Shown here in pieces: positions 50,920 to 60,193 of a stretch of 64,000 nt of DNA (its first letter is position 1; each line of letters opens with the position of its first letter). Where the stretch lies: the NCBI RefSeq assembly GCF_010500845.1, contig NZ_JAAAMI010000001.1:682001-746000 (forward strand). The letters run 5' to 3'. Source of the DNA: Flagellimonas sediminis (GTDB lineage Bacteria; Bacteroidota; Bacteroidia; Flavobacteriales; Flavobacteriaceae). Below the pieces are notes generated by a model, which made no database searches, had not been told where the DNA came from, and saw only the letters and a list, made by a program, of their open reading frames with translations. Both the position numbers and the translations under genes were made by a program.

Positions 50920-52058
50920 AAAATCCGGTTGATCAAAGCCTTGATGAAGGGCATTGGTTTTGGGGCCGTCACAATCTGTAACTCTTCCCAAAGGTTGGTT
51001 TCATTACCTAAAAATTTTAGGATCAATGAGGCTTTTCGCTTTTTAAAAAGGGAGGTGAAAATGGAAGCGCCCAAATGGTTGTTTTTGTGCAGAATATCCA
51101 ACAAAAGTATATCGTAAAACCCAAACCTGCTTTTTTGGTGGAATTTTGAAAGTAGTTTGTCCTTCTTTAAATACGCTACCAATTTTTCAATTTGCTGGCT
51201 CGTATTGTAAAAGGTAAATCCGGTACTGGGTTTGGCCCATCCGCCTGCAATGCCAATGTGAAAAATCCGATTGGTATTTTTATGATGAAAGGGATAGCAG
51301 GTCATAGGAATGGTTCCGAATTCCTTCTCTTCAATGGTATAGTTGATATTTGGAAACTTATCTTCTATATAATTTTTGATGGTTTCTTCATATTCATCTT
51401 TCCCCAGAAGTTGTTCGGAGAACAAGGTATACTCCACCAGTGCCTCGTTTGCGGAAATAGGTAGCACATACATAAATCGGGTATTGCCTTTCTGTGGAAT
51501 GGAAAAGTCCATGAATGTCGCTATACCCGGATTAAAAACTGACCGGTCGGTTTTTATGGTCCATCCCAAGAAGTGCTGCTGCAGTACGGGATACTTTTTT
51601 TGTTGGGTCACCTCTTCCTTGTCGTAAAGGCTTGAAAAAACATATTCGCTAACATATGTGGAGTGTTCCGTGGTGACGATAACTTGATCCTTTTCCTCCC
51701 GAACATCCACTACACCTTCCTGATTCCAAGATATGTTGGAATAGGCTTTTACCTTCGGAACAAATTGATGATAAAAATCAATCCCTCGTAGCATTTTGTA
51801 GGTATACGGGTCGATGGATGTATTCAGGTGAAGATTTTTCCCCGCCACAAAAATTTGGCCCCATGATTTGTGTATTAAAAAATCAAACCGACCCTCCCCT
51901 TTTTCCCAAAAACACCAGGTACGGTCGTTCCGGTTTTTAGGTTCTTTCTCCAAGATCAAAATGGATTTATTGGAAAAGAATGGATCACTTCCGATGGCCT
52001 CGGCCAATAAAAGTCCGGCGGCACCGGCACCTACAATAATGTAGTCGAATTGGGTCAT
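50916..52058 (-). CDS. crtY: lycopene beta-cyclase (CrtY-type)
   Basis: 380 residues. The FAD/NAD-binding motif is YIIVGAGAAGLLLAEAI at about 5-21, and the family marks NDRTWCFWEKGEG near 42-54 and HIGIAGGWAKPSTGFTF near 265-282 are clear. It closes the ends of lycopene to beta-carotene, which agrees with the yellow zeaxanthin-type pigments of many flavobacteria. It is the only carotenoid-specific gene in the window; the crtB/crtI genes must lie elsewhere. Confidence 0.92.
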   Translation of the reverse strand: MTQFDYIIVGAGAAGLLLAEAIGSDPFFSNKSILILEKEPKNRNDRTWCFWEKGEGRFDFLIHKSWGQIFVAGKNLHLNTSIDPYTYKMLRGIDFYHQFVPKVKAYSNISWNQEGVVDVREEKDQVIVTTEHSTYVSEYVFSSLYDKEEVTQQKKYPVLQQHFLGWTIKTDRSVFNPGIATFMDFSIPQKGNTRFMYVLPISANEALVEYTLFSEQLLGKDEYEETIKNYIEDKFPNINYTIEEKEFGTIPMTCYPFHHKNTNRIFHIGIAGGWAKPSTGFTFYNTSQQIEKLVAYLKKDKLLSKFHQKSRFGFYDILLLDILHKNNHLGASIFTSLFKKRKASLILKFLGNETNLWEELQIVTAPKPMPFIKALINRIF

Positions 52059-52107
52059 GGCGTAAAAATACGCATTGAAAGCTGTAGTTGGGAATCAAGT
52101 TTTTGGT

Positions 52108-53712
52108 CTAACCCACATGACCCAGTAAAATGTAAACCGCCAAGGTGGCCACTATCAAAAATATGCTAAAACCCTTCGCATATTTCCATTGGGTAACATC
52201 CACCACGCCAATGTTGGTAATGCTGAATGAGTTGGTCCTTGGATAGAATTTTGAGACCAAAAGCATGACAATAATGTTGAGTACAAATTCAATCCCCCAA
52301 AGATGCACATAGTGCATATCCACCTGCCAGATAAAATTTGTGAATATATAAAAGAACAGACCAAAGAACAGACCTGCTTTAGCTCCTTTGGCAGATACTT
52401 TGGGCAAAAAGAATCCCGCCAAGATAACGGTGGCCATGGGGATGAAGAATATGCCGTTCAACTGTTGCAGCAATTGATAAAGTCCACGAGGGGCGTGGGC
52501 AATAAAGGGTGCAATCCCAATGGCAAACAAGGCCAACAATGCGGAGGTAGATTTACCTATTTTCACCAAACGACTATCGTTCGCATTTTTGTTGATGTAA
52601 CGCTTATAAATGCCCAAGCTGAAAATGGTGGCCGCACTATTCAATGCACTGTTGAAGGTGCTCAGGATGGCTCCCATCAACACGGCCACAAAAAAACCTG
52701 TCATCCAAAAGGGCAGTACTTTTTTCACCAAGCTAGGGTAGACCAATTCTTTTTTGTCATAAAAGGTATCATTGAAGTAATAAAAGGCAATGATACCCGG
52801 TAAAACGATGATCAATGGGATCAAAATCTTCAGGAGTCCCGCGTATAACAGCCCTTTTTGGGCCTCCTTTAAACTTATGGCACCCAGTACCCGTTGGATG
52901 ATGGACTGGTGCATGGTCCAAAAATACAGCTGGTTGATGATCAGCCCCGTAAACAGGACACCGAATGGCATGATGGCATCGCGTGATCCCGGTCCCACCG
53001 AAACTTCATCACTGACCACATTGAATTTTTCGGGAGCTTTTTCAAAAACCAATCGGAGCCCTTCTAGAATATTGCCATCCCCAATGTTCCACAACGCCAA
53101 TAATGGAATGGAAATCCCGGCCACCAAAAGCCCGAAACCGTTGATGGTATCTGTATAGGCCACCATTTTCAACCCGCCAAAAATGGCATAAACAGCACCT
53201 ATAAATCCCACAACAATGACCGTTAACCAAAGGCCTTCGGTCTGGGTGATGCCCATCAATCCAGAAATATCAAAAATCTGCTCAATACTAATGGCCCCTG
53301 AATACAACACAATGGGCAAGAGAGTGGAGACAAAGGAAATGATGAGCAAAAAGGCAATAATGGTCCTAGTCAATCCATCAAAACGTTTTTCCAGAAATTC
53401 AGGGATGGTGGTAAGTCCCATTTGTAGATAACGAGGTGCAAAATACAGGGCCGCTGCTACCAAAGCCAAAGCCGAGGTCACTTCCCATGCAACGATGATG
53501 GCCCCATGTTTGTAGGCATCCCCGTTCATGCCCACCAAATGTTCCGTAGAAATATTGGTCAACAACAGGGAACCGGCAATGACAATACCTGTCAAACTTC
53601 GTCCGCCCAAAAAATAGCCATCCTTTGTGGAGAAGTTGTCCTTACGTAGTTTCCAACTGGAGTACGCGGCAACAAAGGCCGTGAACACAAAAAAACTGAT
53701 AAATGCTACCAT
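52108..53712 (-). CDS. sodium/solute symporter (SSS family)
   Basis: 534 residues with about 14 membrane helices. SSS marks: FSTKDGYFLGGRSLTGIVIAGSLLLTNIS early (given in part: GYFLGGRSLTG and LLLTNIS), with EHLVGMNGDAYKHG, and ILSTFNSALNSAATIF near 345-360 at the sodium-site helix. The SGLT-like branch transports sugars or polyols. It starts 3 bases after the inositol oxygenase stop, so myo-inositol is a good candidate substrate. Confidence 0.9.
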   Translation of the reverse strand: MVAFISFFVFTAFVAAYSSWKLRKDNFSTKDGYFLGGRSLTGIVIAGSLLLTNISTEHLVGMNGDAYKHGAIIVAWEVTSALALVAAALYFAPRYLQMGLTTIPEFLEKRFDGLTRTIIAFLLIISFVSTLLPIVLYSGAISIEQIFDISGLMGITQTEGLWLTVIVVGFIGAVYAIFGGLKMVAYTDTINGFGLLVAGISIPLLALWNIGDGNILEGLRLVFEKAPEKFNVVSDEVSVGPGSRDAIMPFGVLFTGLIINQLYFWTMHQSIIQRVLGAISLKEAQKGLLYAGLLKILIPLIIVLPGIIAFYYFNDTFYDKKELVYPSLVKKVLPFWMTGFFVAVLMGAILSTFNSALNSAATIFSLGIYKRYINKNANDSRLVKIGKSTSALLALFAIGIAPFIAHAPRGLYQLLQQLNGIFFIPMATVILAGFFLPKVSAKGAKAGLFFGLFFYIFTNFIWQVDMHYVHLWGIEFVLNIIVMLLVSKFYPRTNSFSITNIGVVDVTQWKYAKGFSIFLIVATLAVYILLGHVG

Positions 53713-53715
53713 ACC

Positions 53716-54582
53716 TTAAAACCGAATCGTATCGGGCAGGTACTTGGAAGCCAGATCCTCGTAATAAGGGCGTAGTTCCTTTACATTGGGTTTTACCGGT
53801 GCCTTGGAATATAGATCGTAGGGATTGAATTTGTCCACCCATTTGAACATGGCACGATCGTGATCGTCCAGCAAATGATCATAGGCATGTTCCCGATGCT
53901 GTGCATAAAAACTGTGATAGCGAATCATATACAAGCCTTCTTCGGGCAGATAGTCTTTCATGATGTGGTACAGGTATTCGTCATGACCCCAGGACATATG
54001 AACATTTTTTAAACCACAATTTTCCTGGTACACGCCAAGTTTGGTGTTGAAACGTTCATCGGTGTTGTCCGGGTTGGCTTTGAAGAATTCGGGATACACA
54101 ATTTTATCCGAGAACTTGCAACCCACTGGGAAAGTATCGCCCACTACGGCCCATTGCGGCTCACCGAACAAGCAAAGCACTTTACCCAAATCATGCAAAA
54201 ATCCGGTCAGCACAAACCAATCGGGATGTCCGTCGGCGCGGATGGCTTCGGAAGTCTGTAAAAGGTGTTGGGTCTGGTCCAAATCAATATCGGGATCGGA
54301 ATCGTCCACCAAGGTGTTCAGGTATTCCACGGCATCCCAAAGGCTCATTTCCCTGCGGTTAAGGGTAAGGAACTCTTTTTCTTTTTCCATCACAAAATCA
54401 TAGGTCTGATAAGTATGGTTCATCTTGTAGAATTCCCTAACCGTATCCCTAGCAGGATCATCGTAATTCCGGAATTCTTCCTTGGATTTTGTGGGATTTT
54501 CGGGGTAACGTTCCAGCACGTTATCCTCCCAAAGCTCCATCATATCATGGGCTTCTTTCTTTTGTTGTTGGCTTAGTTTCAT
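53716..54582 (-). CDS. myo-inositol oxygenase (MIOX)
   Basis: 288 residues, close to the mammalian enzyme in length. The di-iron ligands are all recognisable: His106, His130-Asp131 (GFLHDLGK), His200 (SWGHDEY), His223 (RYHSFYAQH) and Asp256 (FNPYDLYSK). The enzyme cleaves myo-inositol with O2 to D-glucuronate. MIOX is mainly eukaryotic and rare in bacteria. The adjoining symporter, 3 bases downstream, probably imports the substrate. No uronate isomerase or other glucuronate gene is in the window. Confidence 0.94.
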   Translation of the reverse strand: MKLSQQQKKEAHDMMELWEDNVLERYPENPTKSKEEFRNYDDPARDTVREFYKMNHTYQTYDFVMEKEKEFLTLNRREMSLWDAVEYLNTLVDDSDPDIDLDQTQHLLQTSEAIRADGHPDWFVLTGFLHDLGKVLCLFGEPQWAVVGDTFPVGCKFSDKIVYPEFFKANPDNTDERFNTKLGVYQENCGLKNVHMSWGHDEYLYHIMKDYLPEEGLYMIRYHSFYAQHREHAYDHLLDDHDRAMFKWVDKFNPYDLYSKAPVKPNVKELRPYYEDLASKYLPDTIRF

Positions 54583-54594
54583 GTATGTACAGGT

Positions 54595-54669
54595 TGAGGG
54601 GATGTGCGCCCCGTGATATTAAAATTAGGATTTTTTTTGATCTATTGCCTATAAAGCAGCATTTTATAG
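54595..54669 (-). promoter_or_regulatory. upstream region of the inositol oxygenase operon with dyads
   Basis: CTATAAA (54649-54655) and TTTATAG (54663-54669) are exact inverted arms around 7 bases, about 65 bases before the MIOX start. Nearer the start, GGGG and CCCC arms (54598-54611) could form a leader hairpin close to the ribosome site. No full TAnnTTTG box is seen. Confidence 0.3.
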
Positions 54670-54804
54670 TCAAAGTTGGCTTACGATGATGTTCGAAAAA
54701 TTGCTTTTTCAACCTTGATTGCGTATTGCTGATTTGTCCTTTGCTGATGTCCAGATGAAGGGAAGCTTTCAGATTTTAATAGGACAGATGAAAAAAACCT
54801 GAAT

Positions 54805-55299
54805 TTATAAGTGATCTGTTGCTTGAAATTCCCAATCTGCGGCGTCATCAATCTCCTGGCGAAGTATAAGATTAAGTTGAGCAGCATGGTGCTGTACATG
54901 GCGCATGTTGTACAATAAGATTTCAATCACATTGTAATCCATGGTCTTCGATTGATTAATCCAATGTACTTGTCTTAAATCTTCCGGTAATCCCAGGATA
55001 AAGGTCTTGCATTTATCCCTGCAAAAATTCAGATAATCCAACACCTCGGCCTTGGTATAAGTCCTTTCCGGCATTCTGTCCTCAAATTCAGATTCGTCAA
55101 ATGGAGGGGGAGGGGTATAATTTGCAGTATCCAAAGTCAAATAGTAATCCAAAAAGAAGATACAATGGTAGGCGTTGTACCAAAACTTTTTATCGTTGTC
55201 CCAAACGGCTTCCGGACAAAGCTCAATGGCATTGCACAACATATCAATGCTTGCCCCAAATTGGCTCCATAAAATTGATTTTAGCTGTTTGATTTCCAT
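54805..55299 (-). CDS. DinB family protein
   Basis: 164 residues of the DinB helical-bundle type: an early LWSQFGASIDML helix, the WYNAYHCIFFLDYYLT helix with a His ligand near 43, and the C-terminal NMRHVQHHAAQLNLILR helix with the His pair near 131-138. The substrate is unknown. It is unrelated in sequence detail to the DinB protein at 19.7 kb apart from the fold pattern. It stands between the inositol genes and the TonB receptor, with gaps on both sides. Confidence 0.84.
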   Translation of the reverse strand: MEIKQLKSILWSQFGASIDMLCNAIELCPEAVWDNDKKFWYNAYHCIFFLDYYLTLDTANYTPPPPFDESEFEDRMPERTYTKAEVLDYLNFCRDKCKTFILGLPEDLRQVHWINQSKTMDYNVIEILLYNMRHVQHHAAQLNLILRQEIDDAADWEFQATDHL

Positions 55300-55349
55300 G
55301 TGGATGATTTGAATAAAGTGGAATCCAAGATAACCAATCCATCCTTATT

Positions 55350-57620
55350 CTAAAACACCGTATACCGCAATCCTAAAAACCCCCTGATGCCTTGATTGGG
55401 CCCGTATACATAACCAGGGTCAAAAGTAAGGGCATACGGGTTGTCCGGAGTAGCGACTGCATTCCCATTTGCACCAAAAGTGACGTTTTTGTCGAAAGGG
55501 TCATCAGCTCGGGCAATGATGAAAGGGTTACCCCGGTTTGGAGTCCAATCTAACAGGTTTTTGATGCCTGCATACGCTTCAAAGTTGGGAATCCCTTTAT
55601 ATGTGAATTGAATGTTTTGAATGCTCCAAGTTGGGGAATATTCCCGTCTCGGATCCAAATCGCCCAAAAGGGGCAATCGCATAGGACCATATAGGTTTCC
55701 GGTGTAATCGACGGTTAAATTCAAATCACGAAACGTATAGGACAAATTCCAGGTGGCCGTAATGCTTTCGGTAAGGATTTGCTTTTGGCGAATGTCATTT
55801 TCAGTATTGCTTACATCTTGCCAGGTGGCGCCGACCAAAAATTTGAGTCCGTTTGCAAAGGCAATATCCACATTGGCACTGATACCCTGAGAAACCGACC
55901 TACCATCAAGATTATCATAAATGATAAGATTGGGATTGGTATCGTAATCGGGTAAGATGATATTGGAAAAATGGGTATAAAATGCAGAGGCATCCACGCC
56001 AATGAAAGTCCCATTGTCGCTATAGATTTTTTTAAGATAGTTGAGGGTGACATTGACGGAGCGTTCCGGTTTCAGTTCCTCCGAAATAACCACCTCGCGT
56101 GCACCGGTAAGAGCGGCATGGTCTTCTGTAAAAAGGTTCACTACCCGAAAACCGGTTCCTATGTTCAACCGCAAAATATCGTTAGTGGAAACCTTCCATT
56201 TGTAAGCCGCCCTTGGCGTAAGAATGTTGCCGTGCCTTTTGTCATAATCGTACCGGATTCCTGCCAAAAGAGAGTGTTTTGGTGCAAAGGCAATTTCATC
56301 TTGGGCAAAGAAACTCGGAATCCAAATGTTATCCGCTGACGGTGTGGCCGGGGTGTTATCGTTGTAATAATTATACCGAACGGCACTTCCAAAAAGAAGA
56401 TCATGTTGTCCAACAGATTTATCCCAGGTAAGTTGAGCAAAACCGATCCGTTGATTGGCCAAATATTGGGTGTCACCATAAACCGAGTTCTGGTTGTGGT
56501 CGTTGTAAGAGAAAGAAAGCAACACTTTTTCATCCAAGGGCAATTGGTATTTCCCCAAAATCTCCCAGCGGCTGGTATAAATGCTTTCGCCATAAATTTC
56601 ATCACCACCTCGATATTCTGGAGTCCACTGCATTTCGCCTCCCCATCGATCTTCGTAGAAAAACCTGCCCGCCAAAGAGAATATTCGAGAGTCCTTTCGC
56701 TCAAAATCCCATTTCTGAAAGATGGAAATGCGGTCTTGTAAGGTGAGATCGGTAAAATTGTCACCATTGTTGTCCATAGGTTGGTTGTAGGTGAAGTAAT
56801 TGACCCCTAAAAGTACATCCGCATTTTTCCCTAATCTGAATTTACTGCCTACATCCAAATTGTATTCCCCCCATCCGGTCACAAAGCCATCGGCAAAAAA
56901 CTCCGGGGCGTTCAAAGTGGTTTTGGTGATAATGTTGATCAACCCACCCACAGCTTCGCTGCCATATAGGGAAGAGGCTGGGCCTTTCACGATTTCAACC
57001 TGTTCAATCAAGGAATTGGGAATGCCTGTTAACCCGTATACGGTACCCAAACCACTTACGATAGGCATACCATCAATGAGCACCAAAGTGTAGGGACCTT
57101 CCAATCCGTTGATATGGATGTCGCCCGTATTGCACACATTGCAATTGATCTGTGGGCGAACCCCGTTTACATTTTGCAGGGCATCAAAAATGCTGGCTGT
57201 TGGGTTCTTTTTTAAAAAAGCGGGGGAATAAACCTCAACAGGAACAGGGCTTTCCAAACGGCTCACGGGTTTTAGGGTTCCCGTGACCACCATTTCGTCC
57301 AAACTTTGGGCCGAAGGAACCATTTCAATGTTGAGTGTTAATGATTGCCCTTCGGAAACAGTTATGGATTTGGAAAAGGAAATATACCCTAACGATGAGG
57401 CCATTACCAAATGCTTTCCGGATGGAAGATCTGTCAAGGTAAAATACCCATTTTCATCAGATGATGTGCCAATTTCGGTGTTCTTGATTAGGATGTTTAC
57501 AAAAGGCAAGGGCTGTCCATTTTCAGTAACTTTTCCCGTTATGGATGCCGATTGGGCCATACAACAACTGCTCACCAAAGCAATCCAAAGAAGGGCAATA
57601 TCGCCATACGTTGATTTCAA
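55350..57620 (-). CDS. TonB-dependent receptor with N-terminal CarboxypepD-like domain
   Basis: 756 residues. A signal peptide (about 1-23) precedes a carboxypeptidase-D regulatory-like domain (about 25-100), a plug (about 110-235) and a 22-strand-type barrel ending in aromatic FLGLRYTVF. The plug contains the pair Cys160-x-x-Cys163 (NCNVCN), then VLIDGMPIVSG and QVEIVKGPASSLYGSEAVGG. It is divergent from the DtxR-FeoA-FeoB genes, with a TTTAG/CTAAA dyad over its presumed -7 box, so an iron or other metal ligand (siderophore or haem-like) is likely. Confidence 0.92.
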   Translation of the reverse strand: MKSTYGDIALLWIALVSSCCMAQSASITGKVTENGQPLPFVNILIKNTEIGTSSDENGYFTLTDLPSGKHLVMASSLGYISFSKSITVSEGQSLTLNIEMVPSAQSLDEMVVTGTLKPVSRLESPVPVEVYSPAFLKKNPTASIFDALQNVNGVRPQINCNVCNTGDIHINGLEGPYTLVLIDGMPIVSGLGTVYGLTGIPNSLIEQVEIVKGPASSLYGSEAVGGLINIITKTTLNAPEFFADGFVTGWGEYNLDVGSKFRLGKNADVLLGVNYFTYNQPMDNNGDNFTDLTLQDRISIFQKWDFERKDSRIFSLAGRFFYEDRWGGEMQWTPEYRGGDEIYGESIYTSRWEILGKYQLPLDEKVLLSFSYNDHNQNSVYGDTQYLANQRIGFAQLTWDKSVGQHDLLFGSAVRYNYYNDNTPATPSADNIWIPSFFAQDEIAFAPKHSLLAGIRYDYDKRHGNILTPRAAYKWKVSTNDILRLNIGTGFRVVNLFTEDHAALTGAREVVISEELKPERSVNVTLNYLKKIYSDNGTFIGVDASAFYTHFSNIILPDYDTNPNLIIYDNLDGRSVSQGISANVDIAFANGLKFLVGATWQDVSNTENDIRQKQILTESITATWNLSYTFRDLNLTVDYTGNLYGPMRLPLLGDLDPRREYSPTWSIQNIQFTYKGIPNFEAYAGIKNLLDWTPNRGNPFIIARADDPFDKNVTFGANGNAVATPDNPYALTFDPGYVYGPNQGIRGFLGLRYTVF

Positions 57621-57636
57621 TATATATAAAATTAAA

Positions 57637-57652
57637 TTTAGGCAAATCTAAA
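57637..57652. promoter_or_regulatory. candidate DtxR-type operator over the TonB receptor promoter
   Basis: TTTAG (57637-57641) and CTAAA (57648-57652) are inverted arms around GCAAAT. The minus-strand -7 box TAGATTTG (57643-57650) lies inside the dyad. The TTTAGG half-site recalls DtxR/IdeR operators (TTAGG...CCTAA). The neighbouring regulator gene at 57702 is the obvious candidate to bind it. Confidence 0.5.
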
Positions 57653-57677
57653 AATAGTTTTTTATAAATAAAAAATG

Positions 57678-57685
57678 TATTTTTG
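57678..57685 (+). promoter_or_regulatory. -7 element TATTTTTG of the DtxR-feo operon
   Basis: A perfect TAnnTTTG box ends 16 bases before the regulator ATG. The upstream sequence is very AT-rich and no single -33 box stands out. Confidence 0.45.
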
Positions 57686-57701
57686 ATAAAAAGAAATATG
57701 A

Positions 57702-58349
57702 ATGACCCGATCAGAGGAGAACTACCTAAAAACGATTTTCCATTTGGGAAATGGGGATGTTGGATCCATCAACACCAATGCCATTGCAGAGCAGATGGAG
57801 ACCAAACCATCATCCGTTACGGATATGGCCAAGAAATTGGCAGATAAGGGTTTGGTACATTATAAAAAGTACCAAGGCGTTTCCATGACGGAAGCAGGGA
57901 TTAAAATGGCCCTTTCCATTGTTCGCAAACATAGGCTTTGGGAAACATTTCTGGTGGAAAAACTGGATTTTGCCTGGGATGAGGTACATGAAGTGGCGGA
58001 ACAGTTGGAACACATCAAAAGCGAAAAGTTAATCGATAAGTTGGACCAACTGCTCGATTTTCCCAAATACGATCCCCATGGTGATCCCATTCCTGGTAAG
58101 AATGGGGAATTTCAGGAACACAATAAGGATTTGTTGAGCGAGTTGCCCGTAGGTGCCCACGGTGTTTGCGTAGGGGTAAAGGACAGTTCCTCGGCATTTT
58201 TACAGTATTTGGACAAGCATGAAATTTCGATCGGAAAACCGATCCAAATTTTAGGGAAGGAGGCATTCGATGGTTCCCTTCAATTAAGAATAGGGGAAAG
58301 GGAGCATACCGTGTCGCATCAGATTGCCTGTAATATCTATTTAAAATGA
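57702..58349 (+). CDS. DtxR/MntR family metal-dependent regulator
   Basis: 215 residues. The N-terminal winged helix (about 1-65) includes TNAIAEQMETKPSSVTDMAKKL, and the dimer and metal domain has RKHRLWETFLVEKLDF, EVHEVAEQLEHI and [11 protein letters not shown] (about 70-135). A C-terminal SH3/FeoA-like domain (about 145-215) follows. With Fe or Mn bound it should repress the operon and the divergent TonB gene. It is the first gene of a four-gene unit with the FeoA fusion and the split FeoB; the next gene starts 25 bases after its stop. Confidence 0.92.
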   Translation: MTRSEENYLKTIFHLGNGDVGSINTNAIAEQMETKPSSVTDMAKKLADKGLVHYKKYQGVSMTEAGIKMALSIVRKHRLWETFLVEKLDFAWDEVHEVAEQLEHIKSEKLIDKLDQLLDFPKYDPHGDPIPGKNGEFQEHNKDLLSELPVGAHGVCVGVKDSSSAFLQYLDKHEISIGKPIQILGKEAFDGSLQLRIGEREHTVSHQIACNIYLK

Positions 58350-58374
58350 AGCAATCATATAATCCAAAACAGCT

Positions 58375-59418
58375 ATGGAACAACCCGTAATGGCCTTGGT
58401 TTTGGGATTGGTAGCCGTAGGGATCCTCATTTGGGTGTTCTGGCCCAAAAAAGGATTGTTGGCCCGTTTGGGAAAAGTACGGATGAGCTCCCAACGCGTT
58501 CTTTTGGAGGATACCCTTAAATACTTGTTCGATTGCGAGTACAAGGGCATCGCCTGCAACCTGAACAGTGCCGCAGGTAACCTAAACATCAGTGCGGACC
58601 AAATGGCGAAACTCATGGCCCATCTAAAGGATATGGGCCTAGTGGCTTTTGAAGGGCACAACATACAACTTACGGATACTGGAAAATCGTACGCCCTTCG
58701 GATTGTGCGCGTACACCGGATCTGGGAGCGTTTTTTGGCCGATGAGACCGGCGTGCAACATATGGATTGGCATGGTGAGGCCGATATCCAAGAGCATCAG
58801 TTGTCCTTGGATGAAGCCAATAGGATCGCGGCCCGAATGGGCAATCCCGCCTTTGATCCCCACGGGGATCCCATACCTTCCACGGAAGGGGAAATCCCCC
58901 CATTTTCAGGAAGACCGTTGAGCAGTTTAAAGGAAGGGGAAGTGGCCCAAATCGTTCATATTGAGGACGAGCCCCATTATATTTTTGAACAACTTTCTGC
59001 CCTCGGGCTATATCCTGGCATGCAGGTGTACCAATTGGATGTACAACAAGGAAAGATCACGTTTGCCGCCGATGGGAACGAATGCGTGCTTACTCCGCTT
59101 TTTGCTTCTGCTATAACGGTTCAACCACTTCCGAAGGCAGAGCCGATTCAGGAGGGATACCAGCGGTTGTCCGAACTTCAGCCGGATGAAACCGCCAATA
59201 TTGTGGGTATTTCTTCGTACTGCCGCGGTTTGCAAAGAAGAAGATTGATGGATTTTGGGATCGTTCCGGGTAACTCGATAACCGCTGAGCTTCGGAGTGC
59301 CTCGGGAGACCCTGTGGGGTACCGTATTTTGGGAACCACTATCGCCATCAGAAAAGATCAGGCCAACCTGATTTTCATCAATAACATTAAAAAAGAACAC
59401 CATGAGCAGTCAGCCTAA
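58375..59418 (+). CDS. membrane-anchored DtxR-like/FeoA/FeoA fusion protein
   Basis: 347 residues in an unusual order. A membrane helix (about 5-23, [17 protein letters not shown]) is followed by a DtxR-like winged helix (about 38-105) and dimer/metal domain ([15 protein letters not shown], then DPHGDPIP at 161-168, shared with the gene before it), then two FeoA SH3-like domains (about 182-255 and 265-340). FeoA normally binds FeoB and supports ferrous iron uptake. The tethered DtxR half may sense metal beside FeoB, or be a vestige that no longer binds DNA. Its last 17 bases overlap the FeoB GTPase ORF. Confidence 0.88.
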   Translation: MEQPVMALVLGLVAVGILIWVFWPKKGLLARLGKVRMSSQRVLLEDTLKYLFDCEYKGIACNLNSAAGNLNISADQMAKLMAHLKDMGLVAFEGHNIQLTDTGKSYALRIVRVHRIWERFLADETGVQHMDWHGEADIQEHQLSLDEANRIAARMGNPAFDPHGDPIPSTEGEIPPFSGRPLSSLKEGEVAQIVHIEDEPHYIFEQLSALGLYPGMQVYQLDVQQGKITFAADGNECVLTPLFASAITVQPLPKAEPIQEGYQRLSELQPDETANIVGISSYCRGLQRRRLMDFGIVPGNSITAELRSASGDPVGYRILGTTIAIRKDQANLIFINNIKKEHHEQSA

Positions 59419-60193
59419 TTGCGAAAATTGTCCGGTACACCATAAGGGAAACCTCGTCCGATTGGGAATCGATATGGATAAGGTGGACTATATTGTGGCA
59501 TTGGCCGGAAACCCTAATACAGGAAAAAGTACGGTTTTTAATAATTTGACCGGATTAAGACAACATACGGGAAACTGGCCGGGTAAAACGGTCGGTAGGG
59601 CAGAGGGTGCTTTTTCCTATGAAGACGATAACTATAAGATTGTGGACCTTCCGGGAACCTATTCATTGTTGTCTACGAGTACGGATGAGGAAGTGGCCCG
59701 TAATTTTATCCTTTTTGGCCGTCCGGATGTAACGGTAATTGTTGCCGATGCCACCCGTTTGGAAAGGAATTTAAATTTGGTGCTCCAAATATTGGAAATT
59801 ACGGATAGGGCCATTTTATGTCTCAATTTGATGGATGAAGCCAAGCGTAACCATGTAGAAATCGATGTGCGTGAGCTTACCAGGGAATTGGGGATTCCAG
59901 TGATACCTACTTCGGCACGAAGACGCGATGGTATGGATGAACTGGTGGCCATGATCGCGGAAGTGGCCTCGGGCAAATACATCTGTAAGCCACATCGGGT
60001 AAGGAACCATACACCACAATTAAAATATGCCATAGATACCTTATCCAAAAAATTAAGGGAAACCTATCCAGGTCTGCCCAATGCAGAATGGGTGGCCTTA
60101 CGTTTGTTGGAAGGAGACCAGAGTATCATCGAGGCCTTGCAAAATGGTATTTTGGATGGATTGGTAGAGAATGAAACCCCAATGGCCATATGA
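59402..60193 (+). CDS. feoB: FeoB GTPase-domain protein (N-terminal half of split FeoB)
   Basis: 263 residues equal to the cytosolic part of ferrous iron transporter FeoB. It begins with a Cys7-x-x-Cys10 pair, then G1 GNPNTGKST (about 36-44), the G2 loop, G3 [11 protein letters not shown]4 NLMD, and the helical GDI-like domain to the end. The stop TGA overlaps the start codons of the membrane half (ATGATG). FeoB is usually one chain of about 700 residues; here the two halves total 739, so nothing is missing. Confidence 0.9.
   Translation: MSSQPNCENCPVHHKGNLVRLGIDMDKVDYIVALAGNPNTGKSTVFNNLTGLRQHTGNWPGKTVGRAEGAFSYEDDNYKIVDLPGTYSLLSTSTDEEVARNFILFGRPDVTVIVADATRLERNLNLVLQILEITDRAILCLNLMDEAKRNHVEIDVRELTRELGIPVIPTSARRRDGMDELVAMIAEVASGKYICKPHRVRNHTPQLKYAIDTLSKKLRETYPGLPNAEWVALRLLEGDQSIIEALQNGILDGLVENETPMAI

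Noticed and set aside
54681..54926. 81-codon minus-strand frame between MIOX and the DinB gene
   Set aside because: It overlaps the end of the DinB gene in another frame and has no family pattern or ribosome-site context.
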